Shown: positions 25,793-34,260 of the stretch, piece by piece
Layout of the letters: every line of letters begins with the position of its first letter
How positions within the stretch are numbered: the first letter of the stretch is position 1
Origin: Nocardioides daejeonensis
GTDB taxonomy: Bacteria; Actinomycetota; Actinomycetes; Propionibacteriales; Nocardioidaceae
Assembly (NCBI RefSeq): GCF_003194585.1
Contig: NZ_QHKZ01000011.1
Span: 50,812 to 114,811 of the forward strand
DNA length: 64,000 bases
Direction: 5' to 3'
Translations under genes and position numbers: made by a program
Notes under the pieces: generated by a model
Seen by the model: only the letters and a program-made list of their open reading frames with translations
The model's database searches: none
What the model was told of the DNA's origin: nothing

Positions 25793-26679
25793 GCACTCAC
25801 CTCCACGATCCCTGGCGAGACGCGCCGACGTCGTTCAAGCGCTCGGCCGAGGAGCCCTTGGTGGGGAGAGCCGAACCAGGCGGCGAGGAAGACCGCCGTG
25901 AGGGTGAGCACGATCGTGCCGCCCGTCGGCAGGTCCCACGACCAGGAGACGTAGACCCCCACCAGGGCGGAGAGCCCGCCGATGACCGGTGCCAGCGCCA
26001 TCATCACGCCCAGGCGGTCGGTGAGCAGCCGCGCGGTTGCTGCCGGCGTGATGAGCAGGGCGAGCACCAGGATGTTGCCGATCGTCTGCACCGAGATCAC
26101 CACCGCGAGCGTGATGAGCACGTAGAGCACGAGATCGAGCCAGAAGACCGGCACCCCGAGGGCCCGGGCCGACTCCCGGTCCAGGCTGATGGTGACGAAC
26201 TCCTTGTGCAGCGCGAACATCACCGCCAGCACCACCAGACCGGTGATGCCCACGACGTACAGGTCGGAGGTGGGGATCCCGGCGATCGAGCCGAAGAGGA
26301 ACTGCTGCAGGGAGCCGGCGTAGCCCGGTGCCTGGGAGATGACCACGATGCCCAGGGCGAAGGAGGCGGCGAAGAAGACCCCGATCACGGAGTCCTCCTT
26401 GAGGCGCCTGTTCTGGGAGAACAACGCGACCAGGATCGCGGTGAGGACGCCGGCGACCGTGCCGCCGAGCACGAGGTTGCCGGAGACGACGAAGGCGACG
26501 GCCAGGCCGGGGAAGACCGCGTGCGCGACGGCGTCGCCGATGAAGGCCATCCCGCGCAGCACCACGTAGCAGCCGACCACCCCGCAGACCAGCGAGGACA
26601 TGACGGCGACCGCCAGTGCCTTGGGCAGGAAGGCGAGGTCGGGGTTGAACAGGTCGGTGACGAAGTCGATCGGGTTCAT
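25789..26679 (-). CDS. Anchored-repeat-type metal ABC transporter, permease (ZnuB-like)
   Basis: A 296-residue ABC-3 family permease with eight or so membrane segments. It has VVLRGMAFIGDAVAHAVFPGLA near residue 40, the family signature around SDAVAHA, and QTIGNILVLALLITPAATARLL. It forms the channel for zinc (or manganese) supplied by the anchored-repeat binding protein and driven by the ATPase encoded 1 bp upstream. It belongs to the actinobacterial subgroup described together with the choice-of-anchor M proteins. Confidence 0.9.
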   Translation of the reverse strand: MNPIDFVTDLFNPDLAFLPKALAVAVMSSLVCGVVGCYVVLRGMAFIGDAVAHAVFPGLAVAFVVSGNLVLGGTVAGVLTAILVALFSQNRRLKEDSVIGVFFAASFALGIVVISQAPGYAGSLQQFLFGSIAGIPTSDLYVVGITGLVVLAVMFALHKEFVTISLDRESARALGVPVFWLDLVLYVLITLAVVISVQTIGNILVLALLITPAATARLLTDRLGVMMALAPVIGGLSALVGVYVSWSWDLPTGGTIVLTLTAVFLAAWFGSPHQGLLGRALERRRRVSPGIVEVSA

Positions 26680-26680
26680 G

Positions 26681-27484
26681 TCAGGCGGCCTTCAGGATGC
26701 GCAGCAGGGCGGAGTCGGGGCCGACGCCGAAGGCGTCCATCCACACGTCGAGGTCGTCGGCCAGTTGGAGGGGCGTGCCGGCGGCCACGACGGTGCGGTT
26801 GAGCAGCGCGATCCGGTCGCAGCCGTCGAGGGCGGCCAGGATGTCGTGGGTGGTCATCAGCACTGCCCGACCTTCGTGCGCCAGATCGGCGAAGAGACCG
26901 GAGAGCAGCTCCTGGGTGGGCATGTCGAGTCCGGTGAACGGCTCGTCGAGCAGCAGCACCGTGGGGCGCAGCGCGAGCGCCCGCGCCACCAGCACCCGCT
27001 GGCGCTGACCGCCGGAGAGCTGGCCGACCGGTCGTTCGGCCAGCTCGCTCATCCGGACCCGTTCCAGCGCGTCGGCCACCGCCTCCCAGTCCGCCACCCT
27101 CGCGCGCCGGAAGAGGCCGAGCCGACCGGTCAGCCCGGTCATCACGGTGCCCGCGACGGAGGTGGGGAAGTCCCAGGCGAACTCGTGGCGCTGGGGCACG
27201 TAGCCGACCGGGACCCGGCCCGGACGAGCCGGACGTCCCTCGACCTCGACCCGCCCGGAGGCAGGGCGCAGCAGGCCCAGCGCGGTGCGCAGCAGGGTGG
27301 TCTTGCCGGCACCGTTGGGGCCGATGAGCCCGACCAGCTCGCCGCTCTCCACGCTGAGGCTGGCACCGGTGAGCACCGGTCGGCCGCCGAGGTCGACGTG
27401 GACGCCCTCGACCCGCAGGGCCGGCGTACGTCGTGCCACGGAGGACCGGCGGTCGTCGACGAGCTCGGTCTCGGCGGCGCTCAC
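26681..27484 (-). CDS. Anchored-repeat-type metal ABC transporter, ATP-binding protein (ZnuC-like)
   Basis: A 267-residue ATPase with Walker A GPNGAGKTT, signature LSGGQRQRVLVARAL, Walker B VLLLDEPFTGLD and switch TTHD. The sequence YVPQRHEFAWDFPTSV is typical of metal-type ABC ATPases. The GTG at 27484 overlaps the stop of the upstream anchored-repeat gene by 4 bp. It energises import through the adjacent permease. Confidence 0.9.
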   Translation of the reverse strand: MSAAETELVDDRRSSVARRTPALRVEGVHVDLGGRPVLTGASLSVESGELVGLIGPNGAGKTTLLRTALGLLRPASGRVEVEGRPARPGRVPVGYVPQRHEFAWDFPTSVAGTVMTGLTGRLGLFRRARVADWEAVADALERVRMSELAERPVGQLSGGQRQRVLVARALALRPTVLLLDEPFTGLDMPTQELLSGLFADLAHEGRAVLMTTHDILAALDGCDRIALLNRTVVAAGTPLQLADDLDVWMDAFGVGPDSALLRILKAA

Positions 27485-28488
27485 CGGGACTCCTCGCCAT
27501 CCGCGTCGCCGGGGGAGGCGTCGGCGTCGCGCTGTGTCTCCGAGCGTCCGGCCAGCACCTGCTTGCGGGCGCGGTTGCCGCGCACCAGCCCGATGCCGAA
27601 GCCGACGATGAGGGCGACGGCGACCACGACGATCGCGCCCACCAGCACCGGCACCAGGACGCTGTTCTCCTCCTCGGCGGCGGCCGGCTCCCCGGCAGCA
27701 GTCTCCTCGCCGCCGGTTGACTCGGCGGGCCCCTCCCAAGCGGTGCTCAGGGCCTCGTCGGTCGAGGTCCGGGAGCCGACGGCCAGTCGGATGATCTGGC
27801 TGTCGGAGACATGGGAGCCGTCGACCAGATCGGCCTCGGCGCGCAGGCGCAGCAGATAGACGCCTGGCTCGGTGAAGGTCCAGTTGGCATGAGTGTGGGT
27901 GTTGACGTCGACCCACAACGGCTGTGCGCCGTCCTTGCCGGACTCCCACAGCACCTGGGGTTCGCCGAACGTGCCGGACTGGAGATAGACGCTCACGTCG
28001 CCGGGGCCCTGGACGCCGGTGAGGGAGAGGGTGACGCCACGGTCGATGGTGCGCATCACCTCCGGATCCTGGGTGTTCCACCCGAGCCAGACGACTCCTG
28101 GGTTCTGGGTCTGCGGCACGACCCAGACCGGCGCCCCCGGGTCGGCTCCGATGAAGGAGTACGCCGCGTCGTCGGGCACCTCGAGCCGGGCGTCGTCGAG
28201 CACGTGGAAGACCGTCTCGTCGGGATAGCGCCAGACGCTCTTCGCATCGGCGTCGGCCTTGGCCACATCGTCATGGATCAGGAACGTCCACGCGCCGTCG
28301 ACGTACTTCGGGCCCATGTCGACGTGACCGGCATCGAGCACGCGCTCGCCGTGGACGACCTCCAGGTCGCCGAGCTCCTGTTCGAGGTGGGGATCCTCGT
28401 CGGCGAGGGCGGCCATCGGTGTGGCCAGCACGAGTGCGGCGGCGGCCAGCAGCCACGCCACGGGTGACGACAGGGGACGAAACGACAT
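27481..28488 (-). CDS. Choice-of-anchor M (anchored-repeat) surface protein, single domain
   Basis: A 335-residue secreted protein. It has a signal peptide (residues 1-29, cleaved near ALA-DE) and one anchored-repeat domain of about 190 residues with the hallmarks LDAGHVDMG, VPQTQNPGVVWLGWNTQ, VQGPGDVSVYLQSG and THTHANWTFTEPGVY. An acidic Glu/Ala-rich spacer, a C-terminal membrane segment (about 285-305) and a short basic tail follow. There is no LPXTG motif, so it is held by its membrane helix. The conserved histidines are plausible metal ligands (inference). Confidence 0.88.
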   Translation of the reverse strand: MSFRPLSSPVAWLLAAAALVLATPMAALADEDPHLEQELGDLEVVHGERVLDAGHVDMGPKYVDGAWTFLIHDDVAKADADAKSVWRYPDETVFHVLDDARLEVPDDAAYSFIGADPGAPVWVVPQTQNPGVVWLGWNTQDPEVMRTIDRGVTLSLTGVQGPGDVSVYLQSGTFGEPQVLWESGKDGAQPLWVDVNTHTHANWTFTEPGVYLLRLRAEADLVDGSHVSDSQIIRLAVGSRTSTDEALSTAWEGPAESTGGEETAAGEPAAAEEENSVLVPVLVGAIVVVAVALIVGFGIGLVRGNRARKQVLAGRSETQRDADASPGDADGEESR

Positions 28489-28514
28489 GGGGGTTCCTTC
28501 AGGGATTCTCTGGG

Positions 28515-30089
28515 TCAGGGGATCAGGCAGGCGTGCAGCGAGTCGGCGTTGAAACGCATCATCTGCACGTAGTCGGTGACGTCGGCGTCGAAGGTGTCGC
28601 CGTAGATCGTGCAGACGTCGATGCCGGCCTCGCGGGCCACCTCGGTCAGCGTCGAGGCCCGGGCGCGGAGGTTGGGCTCGAGGAAGACCGCCGGCACCTC
28701 GAGCGTCCGAATGGTCTCCGCGAGCTTGCGCCGGTCGGCCAGGGATGGCTCGACGGCGGGGTTCGGCACGATGAAGCCGGCCACCTGCACGTCGTAGGCA
28801 TGGGCGAGGTAGCCGAACGCGTCGTGGGTGGTGATCAGGTAGCGATGGGCCTGCGGGATCGCGGCGATGGTCTCGCGCACGTAGTCATCGGTCCGCTCGA
28901 GCTCGTCGAGGTAGGCCGCGGCGTTGGCGACATAGGTGTTCGCGCTCCCGGGATCGGCGGCGATCAGGGTGTCGCGGATGAGCTGTACGTAGGACATGGC
29001 GTTGCGCACGTTCTGCCACAGGTGTGGGTCGATCTCGCCATGGACGTGCTTGCCCAACACCGCCTGGGGGAGTTGGTGCACCCGGTCGCCGGGGCGGCCG
29101 AGGAAGCGGTACTGGTCCCCGTCGGGGATCTCGTCGAGTGCCTTGGCAGGCACGTCGATGACGACCCGGTCCGCGGGGTAGGAGACCTGGCTGTGCTCAC
29201 CGCCGCCCTCGGCGTCGTACCGGACCTCCAGCTCGCCGGTCTCGAGGTTCGCGGTGAGATCGGCGTGCCCCTCGTCGAGGATCACGGGGTCCTCGATGCC
29301 GGCCTCCTCCGCGGCCCGAGCCGGGTTGACCCCGACGGCGAAGGTGAAGGTGGCCGTGTCGACGGCCTCGGGCCGCGAGGTGTCGGTGGCCTTCACCGAG
29401 GCGGCGAGGGTGAGCGTGTGCACGCCGGGCTCGGTGAAGGCCCACGAGAGGTGCGTGTGGGCGTCGGCCGGCAGTGCCATGGTGTCGTGCCGATAGCCGT
29501 CGCTGGCATCGAACCCGTCGGAGGAGTCGACGTAGACGTCGGTGTCGCCGAGTGAGCCGGTCAGGTAGGCGTAGATGTCGCCCGGTCCGGTGGCGTCGAC
29601 CGCCGAGACGAGGACGTCGGAGGTGCGGGTGGCGCCGTACCTGTCGCCGTCGCCGTGCGCGCGCAGTCCTAGCCAGACGGTGTCGAGGTTGACGTTCTCG
29701 ACCAGGGGGATGAGCTCCGCGGCGTACTTCACCGACTCCTCGGCCAGCGACACACTGGTCGCCTCGGGCTGGAGATTGGCGTCGAGGGTCTTGATGACGT
29801 TGCGCTCCTCCAGGAGTGCGTAGTTGGAGAAGGCCACGTCGGCGTAGACGACGTTGCGGGCGTCGCGCAGGGTCGGTTCGTAGGAGTGCGGGTCGGCGCC
29901 GTCGGGGACCAGCGAGGCGACGTCGACCCGGTCGCCGCCGACCTGCTCGACCAGGTCGCGCAGCAGGCCGGTGGTGGTGATCACCTGGAGACGGTCGCTG
30001 TGGGCGGAGAGCACGGGTTTGGTGGCGCATCCGGCCGATGCCGCCAGGAGGAGGGCGAGGAGGGCGAGGAGCGCCGGGGGTCGACTCAT
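28515..30089 (-). CDS. Anchored-repeat ABC transporter substrate-binding lipoprotein (ZnuA-like with inserted repeat domain)
   Basis: A 524-residue lipoprotein with lipobox ASAGC (Cys21). The ZnuA core is split. The first part runs to about residue 130 and contains GADPHSYEPT (His68); the second resumes at GEIDPHLW (His356) with TTHDAFGYLA (His422) and a C-terminal GDTFD. These are the expected metal ligands of cluster A-I zinc/manganese binders. Residues ~135-345 are anchored-repeat sequence, with THLSWAFTEPG preceding LDEGHADL, the reverse of the order in the free-standing domains. The insert occupies the position of the His-rich loop of classical ZnuA. Confidence 0.9.
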   Translation of the reverse strand: MSRPPALLALLALLLAASAGCATKPVLSAHSDRLQVITTTGLLRDLVEQVGGDRVDVASLVPDGADPHSYEPTLRDARNVVYADVAFSNYALLEERNVIKTLDANLQPEATSVSLAEESVKYAAELIPLVENVNLDTVWLGLRAHGDGDRYGATRTSDVLVSAVDATGPGDIYAYLTGSLGDTDVYVDSSDGFDASDGYRHDTMALPADAHTHLSWAFTEPGVHTLTLAASVKATDTSRPEAVDTATFTFAVGVNPARAAEEAGIEDPVILDEGHADLTANLETGELEVRYDAEGGGEHSQVSYPADRVVIDVPAKALDEIPDGDQYRFLGRPGDRVHQLPQAVLGKHVHGEIDPHLWQNVRNAMSYVQLIRDTLIAADPGSANTYVANAAAYLDELERTDDYVRETIAAIPQAHRYLITTHDAFGYLAHAYDVQVAGFIVPNPAVEPSLADRRKLAETIRTLEVPAVFLEPNLRARASTLTEVAREAGIDVCTIYGDTFDADVTDYVQMMRFNADSLHACLIP

Positions 30090-32491
30090 CCGCGCACCTG
30101 CCGTCGGGTCCCGCGCCACCACAGCATCCCGCTGCCGCCGGAGCCGAGGAGGAGCAGGCCGCCGAGGGTGCCCAGCAGGAGCGGCACCGGGTCCTCCTCG
30201 GCGCCGGCGCCGGCCCGGCTCGCCACCACGCCGTCGGTCGCGCCCAGAGGCGCGATGCCGGTTGCGACGACCGGCGGTGCCACCGCCTGGGGCACGGCGA
30301 CGGAGTCCCCGTCGTCGGCCTCCGCGCTGCCGGGTGCGCAGTGCTCACCGGCCGCTGCCGAGGCCGGGTCGAGATCGCCGACGGCGATGGTCAGCACCTC
30401 GGTGTCGCTGGAGCGCCGGCCGTTCGCCAGGGTGACGGTCTGCGTGGTGGTGAGCCGGTAGATGCCCTGCGCGCTGAAGGCCCAGTTGGCATGGGCGTGC
30501 ACGCCGAGATCGATGGAGTACGACGACCCGGCGCCACCGAGCACCATCGCCTGCACGCCGCCGAACGACCCGGACAGATAGACCTTGACGGTGCCGGGGC
30601 CTTCGACCTTGTCCAGGCGCCAGGTGATCGGGCCGCGGGCGTTGCCGGCGTTGAGGGTCTCGGTGTTCCATCCCAGCCAGATCAGCGCGGGGTCCTGGGT
30701 CTGGGGGACCTGCCACACCGTCGAGCCGGAGGCGCCGACCTGCCCGTAGCCGGAGGGCAACGTCACCTTCGAGGCGGGCTTGAGCCACAGGATCGTCTCG
30801 CTCGGCTCCCGATAGACCTTGGCTCCCGAGGTGTCGTCGCCGACCTGCGACTGCAGGCTGCCGTCGATGATGCGGGAGGCGTAGTCGACGTGACCGGCCG
30901 AGAGGATCGTCGCGCCGGTGGTGCACTCGGTCGCGGGGACGTCGTGCGAGGGGGCCTCGTCACCGGTGCCCTCCGAGCCGGTGCCGTTGTCGTCGACCTT
31001 CGGTGGGTCGGTGACAGGAGGGTCCGTCTCGACCTCCTTCCCGCAAGCCGCCGGGTCGACCCTCATCACGTCGGCGCGGCCCACGGCGACCGCGAGCACG
31101 AACTGGTCGGAGACGGTCCTGCCGGTGCTGGTCTCGGCGACGCGCTGCATCGACAGGCAGTAGTTGCCCTGCTTGCTGAACGCCCACGAGCCGTGGGCGT
31201 GGGTGAGCTTCGGGATCGTGAAGCGGTCCTTGCCGTTGATGCCGTCACGGGTGTTGAACAGCACGGTCGGCTGTCCGAACGGGTCGGTCTCGTAGAGCGC
31301 GAAGTCGCCGGGGCCGGAGACGTCGCTGAGCGCCCACGCCACGCCACCGGTGGTGGCGTCCGCGGCGATCGACTCCGTGGACCAGCCGGGCCAGAGCAGA
31401 CCGGACTGCTGCACCTGGGTCACTTGATAGAGCGACGAGCCGGGCGAGCCGAGGAAGGAGTACGCCGCGCCGCTCGGCACGGTCGTCCGCGACGACGGCA
31501 GCAACTGCAGGACCGTCTTCGCCGGGTTGCGCCAGACGGCCGCCGACGAGCGGGTGGTGTCCTTGATCCGGGTGCTCAGCCTGCCACGGTCGAGCAGGGA
31601 GGCCACATCGACGTGACCCTTGTTGAGCACAGTCGCACCTCGCTTGTTGACGGTGCCGTTGGGCACGTCCCAGACGGCCCGGGGCTCCGGGTCGGGCTCG
31701 GGTTGCGGATCGGGATCAGGTGTCGGGTCGGGATCCGGGTCGGGCGTCGGCTCCGGGTCGGGACCGGGGGAGGGCTCCGCATCGGTGTCGCCCACCTCGA
31801 AGGTGTAGTCGACCGGCGTGCTCGTGGCCTCGCTCCCGGTGCGACGCGTCCCCGCGGCGCGCACCGTGAGCGTGTAGCGGCCGGGCTCGGTGAAGGCCCA
31901 GTTGGCGTGCACGTGGGCGTTCACGTCGACGTCGATCGTTCCGGGCAGTTGGTGCCCGCCATCGGCCAGGACGGGCAGCGACTCGCCGAACGAGCCGGTC
32001 TGCCAGACGAAGACGTCCCCAGGGCCGTCGACCTCGTCGACGTGGATGCGCATCGGACCGCGGAAGTCGGCGGTGCTGAGCCGCTCGGTCGACCAGCCCG
32101 GCCAGATCAGGTCGGGGTCCTGGGTCTGCGGCAGGAAGTGGACGTTGTCGCCGGCCTTGCCGAGGAATGCCAGGGACGGGGGCACGGGTGACGGCAGGGT
32201 CATCCGGGCCCCTTCCTTGACCCGCAGGAGCACATCGCCCGGCTCGTGCAGCACGTGGCGTCCGGTGACGTCCTCCTGAAGCGCCACGCGGAGCTCACCC
32301 GCCTCCTGCAGCAGGGTGAAGGCGTCGATGTGCCCGTGGTCGAGGGTGAGCGGGAACTCCTCGTGAGCCGGTTCGGCCGCGGCCGACGGTCCGACGCCCG
32401 AGCCCGCGACTCCTGTGACCAGGAGCGCCAGCGCGGCGCAGCGCAGCAGGGTCCCCAGGCGGTGCCGGGAGCGTGCGGGGAGCGAGAGCAT
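30086..32491 (-). CDS. Choice-of-anchor M surface protein with three anchored-repeat domains, first gene of the zinc operon
   Basis: An 801-residue protein with a signal peptide to about residue 39, repeat domain 1 (about 48-245; DHGHID, PQTQDPDLIWPGWSTE, HVHANWAFTEPG), a Pro/Asp-rich linker of PDP and PEP units, domain 2 (about 300-510; NKGHVD, SGLLWPGWSTE, HAHGSWAF), domain 3 (about 555-750; SAGHVD, PQTQDPALIWLGWNTE, HAHANWAF), and a C-terminal glycine-rich membrane helix with a basic tail. GGAGGAG precedes the ATG at 32491. A Zur-like box lies 20 bp upstream. The stop overlaps the binding-protein start (ATGA). Confidence 0.88.
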   Translation of the reverse strand: MLSLPARSRHRLGTLLRCAALALLVTGVAGSGVGPSAAAEPAHEEFPLTLDHGHIDAFTLLQEAGELRVALQEDVTGRHVLHEPGDVLLRVKEGARMTLPSPVPPSLAFLGKAGDNVHFLPQTQDPDLIWPGWSTERLSTADFRGPMRIHVDEVDGPGDVFVWQTGSFGESLPVLADGGHQLPGTIDVDVNAHVHANWAFTEPGRYTLTVRAAGTRRTGSEATSTPVDYTFEVGDTDAEPSPGPDPEPTPDPDPDPTPDPDPQPEPDPEPRAVWDVPNGTVNKRGATVLNKGHVDVASLLDRGRLSTRIKDTTRSSAAVWRNPAKTVLQLLPSSRTTVPSGAAYSFLGSPGSSLYQVTQVQQSGLLWPGWSTESIAADATTGGVAWALSDVSGPGDFALYETDPFGQPTVLFNTRDGINGKDRFTIPKLTHAHGSWAFSKQGNYCLSMQRVAETSTGRTVSDQFVLAVAVGRADVMRVDPAACGKEVETDPPVTDPPKVDDNGTGSEGTGDEAPSHDVPATECTTGATILSAGHVDYASRIIDGSLQSQVGDDTSGAKVYREPSETILWLKPASKVTLPSGYGQVGASGSTVWQVPQTQDPALIWLGWNTETLNAGNARGPITWRLDKVEGPGTVKVYLSGSFGGVQAMVLGGAGSSYSIDLGVHAHANWAFSAQGIYRLTTTQTVTLANGRRSSDTEVLTIAVGDLDPASAAAGEHCAPGSAEADDGDSVAVPQAVAPPVVATGIAPLGATDGVVASRAGAGAEEDPVPLLLGTLGGLLLLGSGGSGMLWWRGTRRQVRG

Positions 32492-32509
32492 CGCGCCTCC
32501 TCCAATGCG

Positions 32510-32531
32510 ATAATGAGAATGATTATTGATA
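32510..32531 (-). promoter_or_regulatory. Zur-like box 1, before the anchored-repeat/ABC operon
   Basis: The sequence ATAATGAGAATGATTATTGATA contains TGAGAATGATTATTG, close to the actinobacterial Zur/Fur pattern TGA-AAT-x-ATTWTCA. It lies 19 bp upstream of the ATG at 32491, in an AT-rich island inside otherwise GC-rich DNA, and would block the promoter when Zn-Zur binds. Confidence 0.75.
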
Positions 32532-32608
32532 CTAGCGGTCACGTGCGGTCGGTCGGAACCGAGGGGTCGAGTCGAGGGCGGGCTTGCGAAACCTGGTGAA
32601 GGTGTGAA

Positions 32609-32632
32609 TAGAATGAGAATCGTTATCAATTA
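32609..32632 (+). promoter_or_regulatory. Zur-like box 2, before the ribosomal-protein operon
   Basis: The palindromic core TGAGAATCGTTATCA (32614-32628) fits the 7-1-7 Zur/Fur pattern. It ends about 18 bp before the ATG of type B L31, and shares AATGAGAAT with box 1, about 100 bp away. Each transcription direction therefore has its own box at nearly the same distance from its first codon. Confidence 0.78.
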
Positions 32633-32649
32633 ACTCACCAGGAGGCACG

Positions 32650-32973
32650 ATGCAGCAAGACGCCCACCCGGCGTACGGCCCGGTCGTCTTCCGCGACCGC
32701 TCGGCGGGCGCGCTGTTCCTCACCCGGTCGACCATCGTGGGGAGGCTCGCGCCCGGTCATGCACAGGTGGTCTGGGAGGACGGCCGGTGCTATCCCGTCG
32801 TCGACGTGGACGTGTCCAGCGCCAGCCACTCGTTCTGGACGGGGCGAGGACGCGTGCTCGACAGCGAGGGTCGTGTGGAGGCATTCCGCCGTCGCTACGG
32901 CTCCGCGACCGCTGGATCCACGACTGCTCAGCCCGTGACCCGCACGACCCCGGCAACGGGAGTGCGGCGATGA
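32650..32973 (+). CDS. rpmE2: 50S ribosomal protein L31, type B (zinc-free paralogue)
   Basis: A 107-residue protein with the type B L31 pattern: HPAYGPVVFRDRSAGALFLTRST, then VVWEDGRCYPVVDVDVSS, SHSFWTGRGRVLDSEGRVEAFRRRYG. It has no CxxC zinc pair (a single Cys). Such C-minus paralogues replace the zinc-containing L31 in zinc-starved cells and release its metal. A strong AGGAGG precedes the ATG. The C-terminal ~25 residues are an unusual extension. The stop overlaps the next ATG (ATGA). Confidence 0.92.
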   Translation: MQQDAHPAYGPVVFRDRSAGALFLTRSTIVGRLAPGHAQVVWEDGRCYPVVDVDVSSASHSFWTGRGRVLDSEGRVEAFRRRYGSATAGSTTAQPVTRTTPATGVRR

Positions 32974-34088
32974 CGCGGCCCCGTGTGCCCAGGTCGGGCG
33001 GACGACTTCCGGTCGTCCTGGTCAGCGGCGTCCAGGAGGCCGCCCTGCTGGCCGCGGCCGGCTCCGTGCAGCTGGGCCTGGACGGGTGTGTCTCGGTGCG
33101 GCATGCGATCGACGCCGAGCGTCAGGTGCTCACCCGTTGGGTCAGCGACGTCACCGGCGTCATCGAGCACCAGGAGATCGACCTCGCGCACGCCTGTGTG
33201 AGCTGCGCGATCCGTGAGGACATCATCCCCACGCTGGAGAGAGTGGCCGCATCGGGCCGCTGGTCCCACATCGTCGCGTGCCTGCCGATAGGGGCCGAGG
33301 CCGTCCAGGTCTGCCGTGTGCTGGCCTGGGCTCCTGGGGATGCGCCGCACGTGAGCATCGCCGCCGTCGTGGCGGCGCTGGACGGCACGACCGTCGCCGA
33401 CGACCTGCTCGGCGACGACCTGCTCGACGAGCGAGGACTGGCGACCTCGAAGGAGGACCGGCGCGGCGTGGCCGAAGTCGCGTGCTCGATGGTCGAGTAC
33501 GCCGACGCGGTGTGCCTGAGCGACCCGCCCCCGACGGAGCACACCGGTCTGGTGGCAGCGCTGGCGCGGCCGGGCATCCCGATCGTCGAGGACCCCTCGC
33601 TCCTCGATGCCGCGCCTCTCGCGCGAGGAGTGCACCGGCATCAGGCGGTGGAGGCATGGGTGGCAGAGGTGCGCCGTGGTGCGCTCCCGCCGCTCGCCGG
33701 GGAGGGTGTCTGGCGCCTCGACCTCGTCTCTGAGCGGCCCTTCCATCCGATCCGCTTCCAAGACGAGCTGGCGACCCTGGGCGGTGGCCCTCGACGTTCG
33801 CGCGGATGCTTCTGGCTGCCCACGCGTCCCGATGCGGTCTGCACCTGGGACGCCGCTGGGGGACAGGCGGGCATCGGCTCCAGTCGTCGCTGGGGGCCGG
33901 GGCAGCACCGACTCACCCGGATCGTGGTGCTCGGCCTGGACGACAGCCGCGCCGACGCCGCAGCGATCAAGGCTGCCTTCGAGCGCTGCCTGCTCACCGA
34001 CGACGAGCTGCGCGGCCGCGGGTCTGCCTGGAACGAGTCCTGGGACGGACTGGAGCCCTGGCTCGGCCCCATCGACCGCGTCGCCTGA
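32970..34088 (+). CDS. CobW/ZNG1-family-like protein lacking a P-loop
   Basis: A 372-residue member of the CobW/COG0523 family, which hands zinc to target proteins in a GTP-dependent way. The family's metal motif survives as CVSCAIREDIIPTL (Cys76, Cys79), and the C-terminal CobW_C domain is recognisable (SRGCFWLPTRPD, then WDAAGGQAGIGSSRRWGPG). The N-terminus, where GxxGxGKTT should be, reads VVLVSGVQEAALLAAA, so nucleotide binding is doubtful. It is translated together with type B L31, between two zinc-independent ribosomal proteins. It may be a zinc sensor or carrier that no longer uses GTP. Confidence 0.75.
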   Translation: MTRPRVPRSGGRLPVVLVSGVQEAALLAAAGSVQLGLDGCVSVRHAIDAERQVLTRWVSDVTGVIEHQEIDLAHACVSCAIREDIIPTLERVAASGRWSHIVACLPIGAEAVQVCRVLAWAPGDAPHVSIAAVVAALDGTTVADDLLGDDLLDERGLATSKEDRRGVAEVACSMVEYADAVCLSDPPPTEHTGLVAALARPGIPIVEDPSLLDAAPLARGVHRHQAVEAWVAEVRRGALPPLAGEGVWRLDLVSERPFHPIRFQDELATLGGGPRRSRGCFWLPTRPDAVCTWDAAGGQAGIGSSRRWGPGQHRLTRIVVLGLDDSRADAAAIKAAFERCLLTDDELRGRGSAWNESWDGLEPWLGPIDRVA

Positions 34089-34113
34089 CTCGCCGGCGAC
34101 GAGAGAGGAAGTC

Positions 34114-34236
34114 ATGAAGGTCCGCAACTCCATCCGCTCGCTGAAGGAGCAGCAGGGCGCCCAGGTGGTACGCCGCCGCGGCCGCGTCTACGTCATCAAC
34201 AAGCAGAACCCGCGCCTCAAGGCGCGGCAGGGCTGA
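34114..34236 (+). CDS. rpmJ: 50S ribosomal protein L36, cysteine-free (YkgO-type)
   Basis: A 40-residue protein of the L36 pattern (MKVRNSIRSLKEQQGAQVV, then RRGRVYVINKQNPRLKARQG) with none of the zinc-binding Cys/His residues of ordinary L36. It is the zinc-starvation paralogue. GAGAGGAAG precedes the ATG. Confidence 0.93.
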   Translation: MKVRNSIRSLKEQQGAQVVRRRGRVYVINKQNPRLKARQG

Positions 34237-34260
34237 GCCCTGACGACGAAGGAGACAAGC

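Noticed and set aside
31680..31780. Short repeat tract considered as a DNA repeat element
   Set aside because: It encodes the Pro/Asp/Glu linker between repeat domains 1 and 2 of the surface protein and stays in frame.
32650..34236. The ribosomal proteins considered as the housekeeping L31 and L36
   Set aside because: Both lack the zinc-binding cysteines and sit behind a Zur-like box, which marks them as the replacement paralogues.
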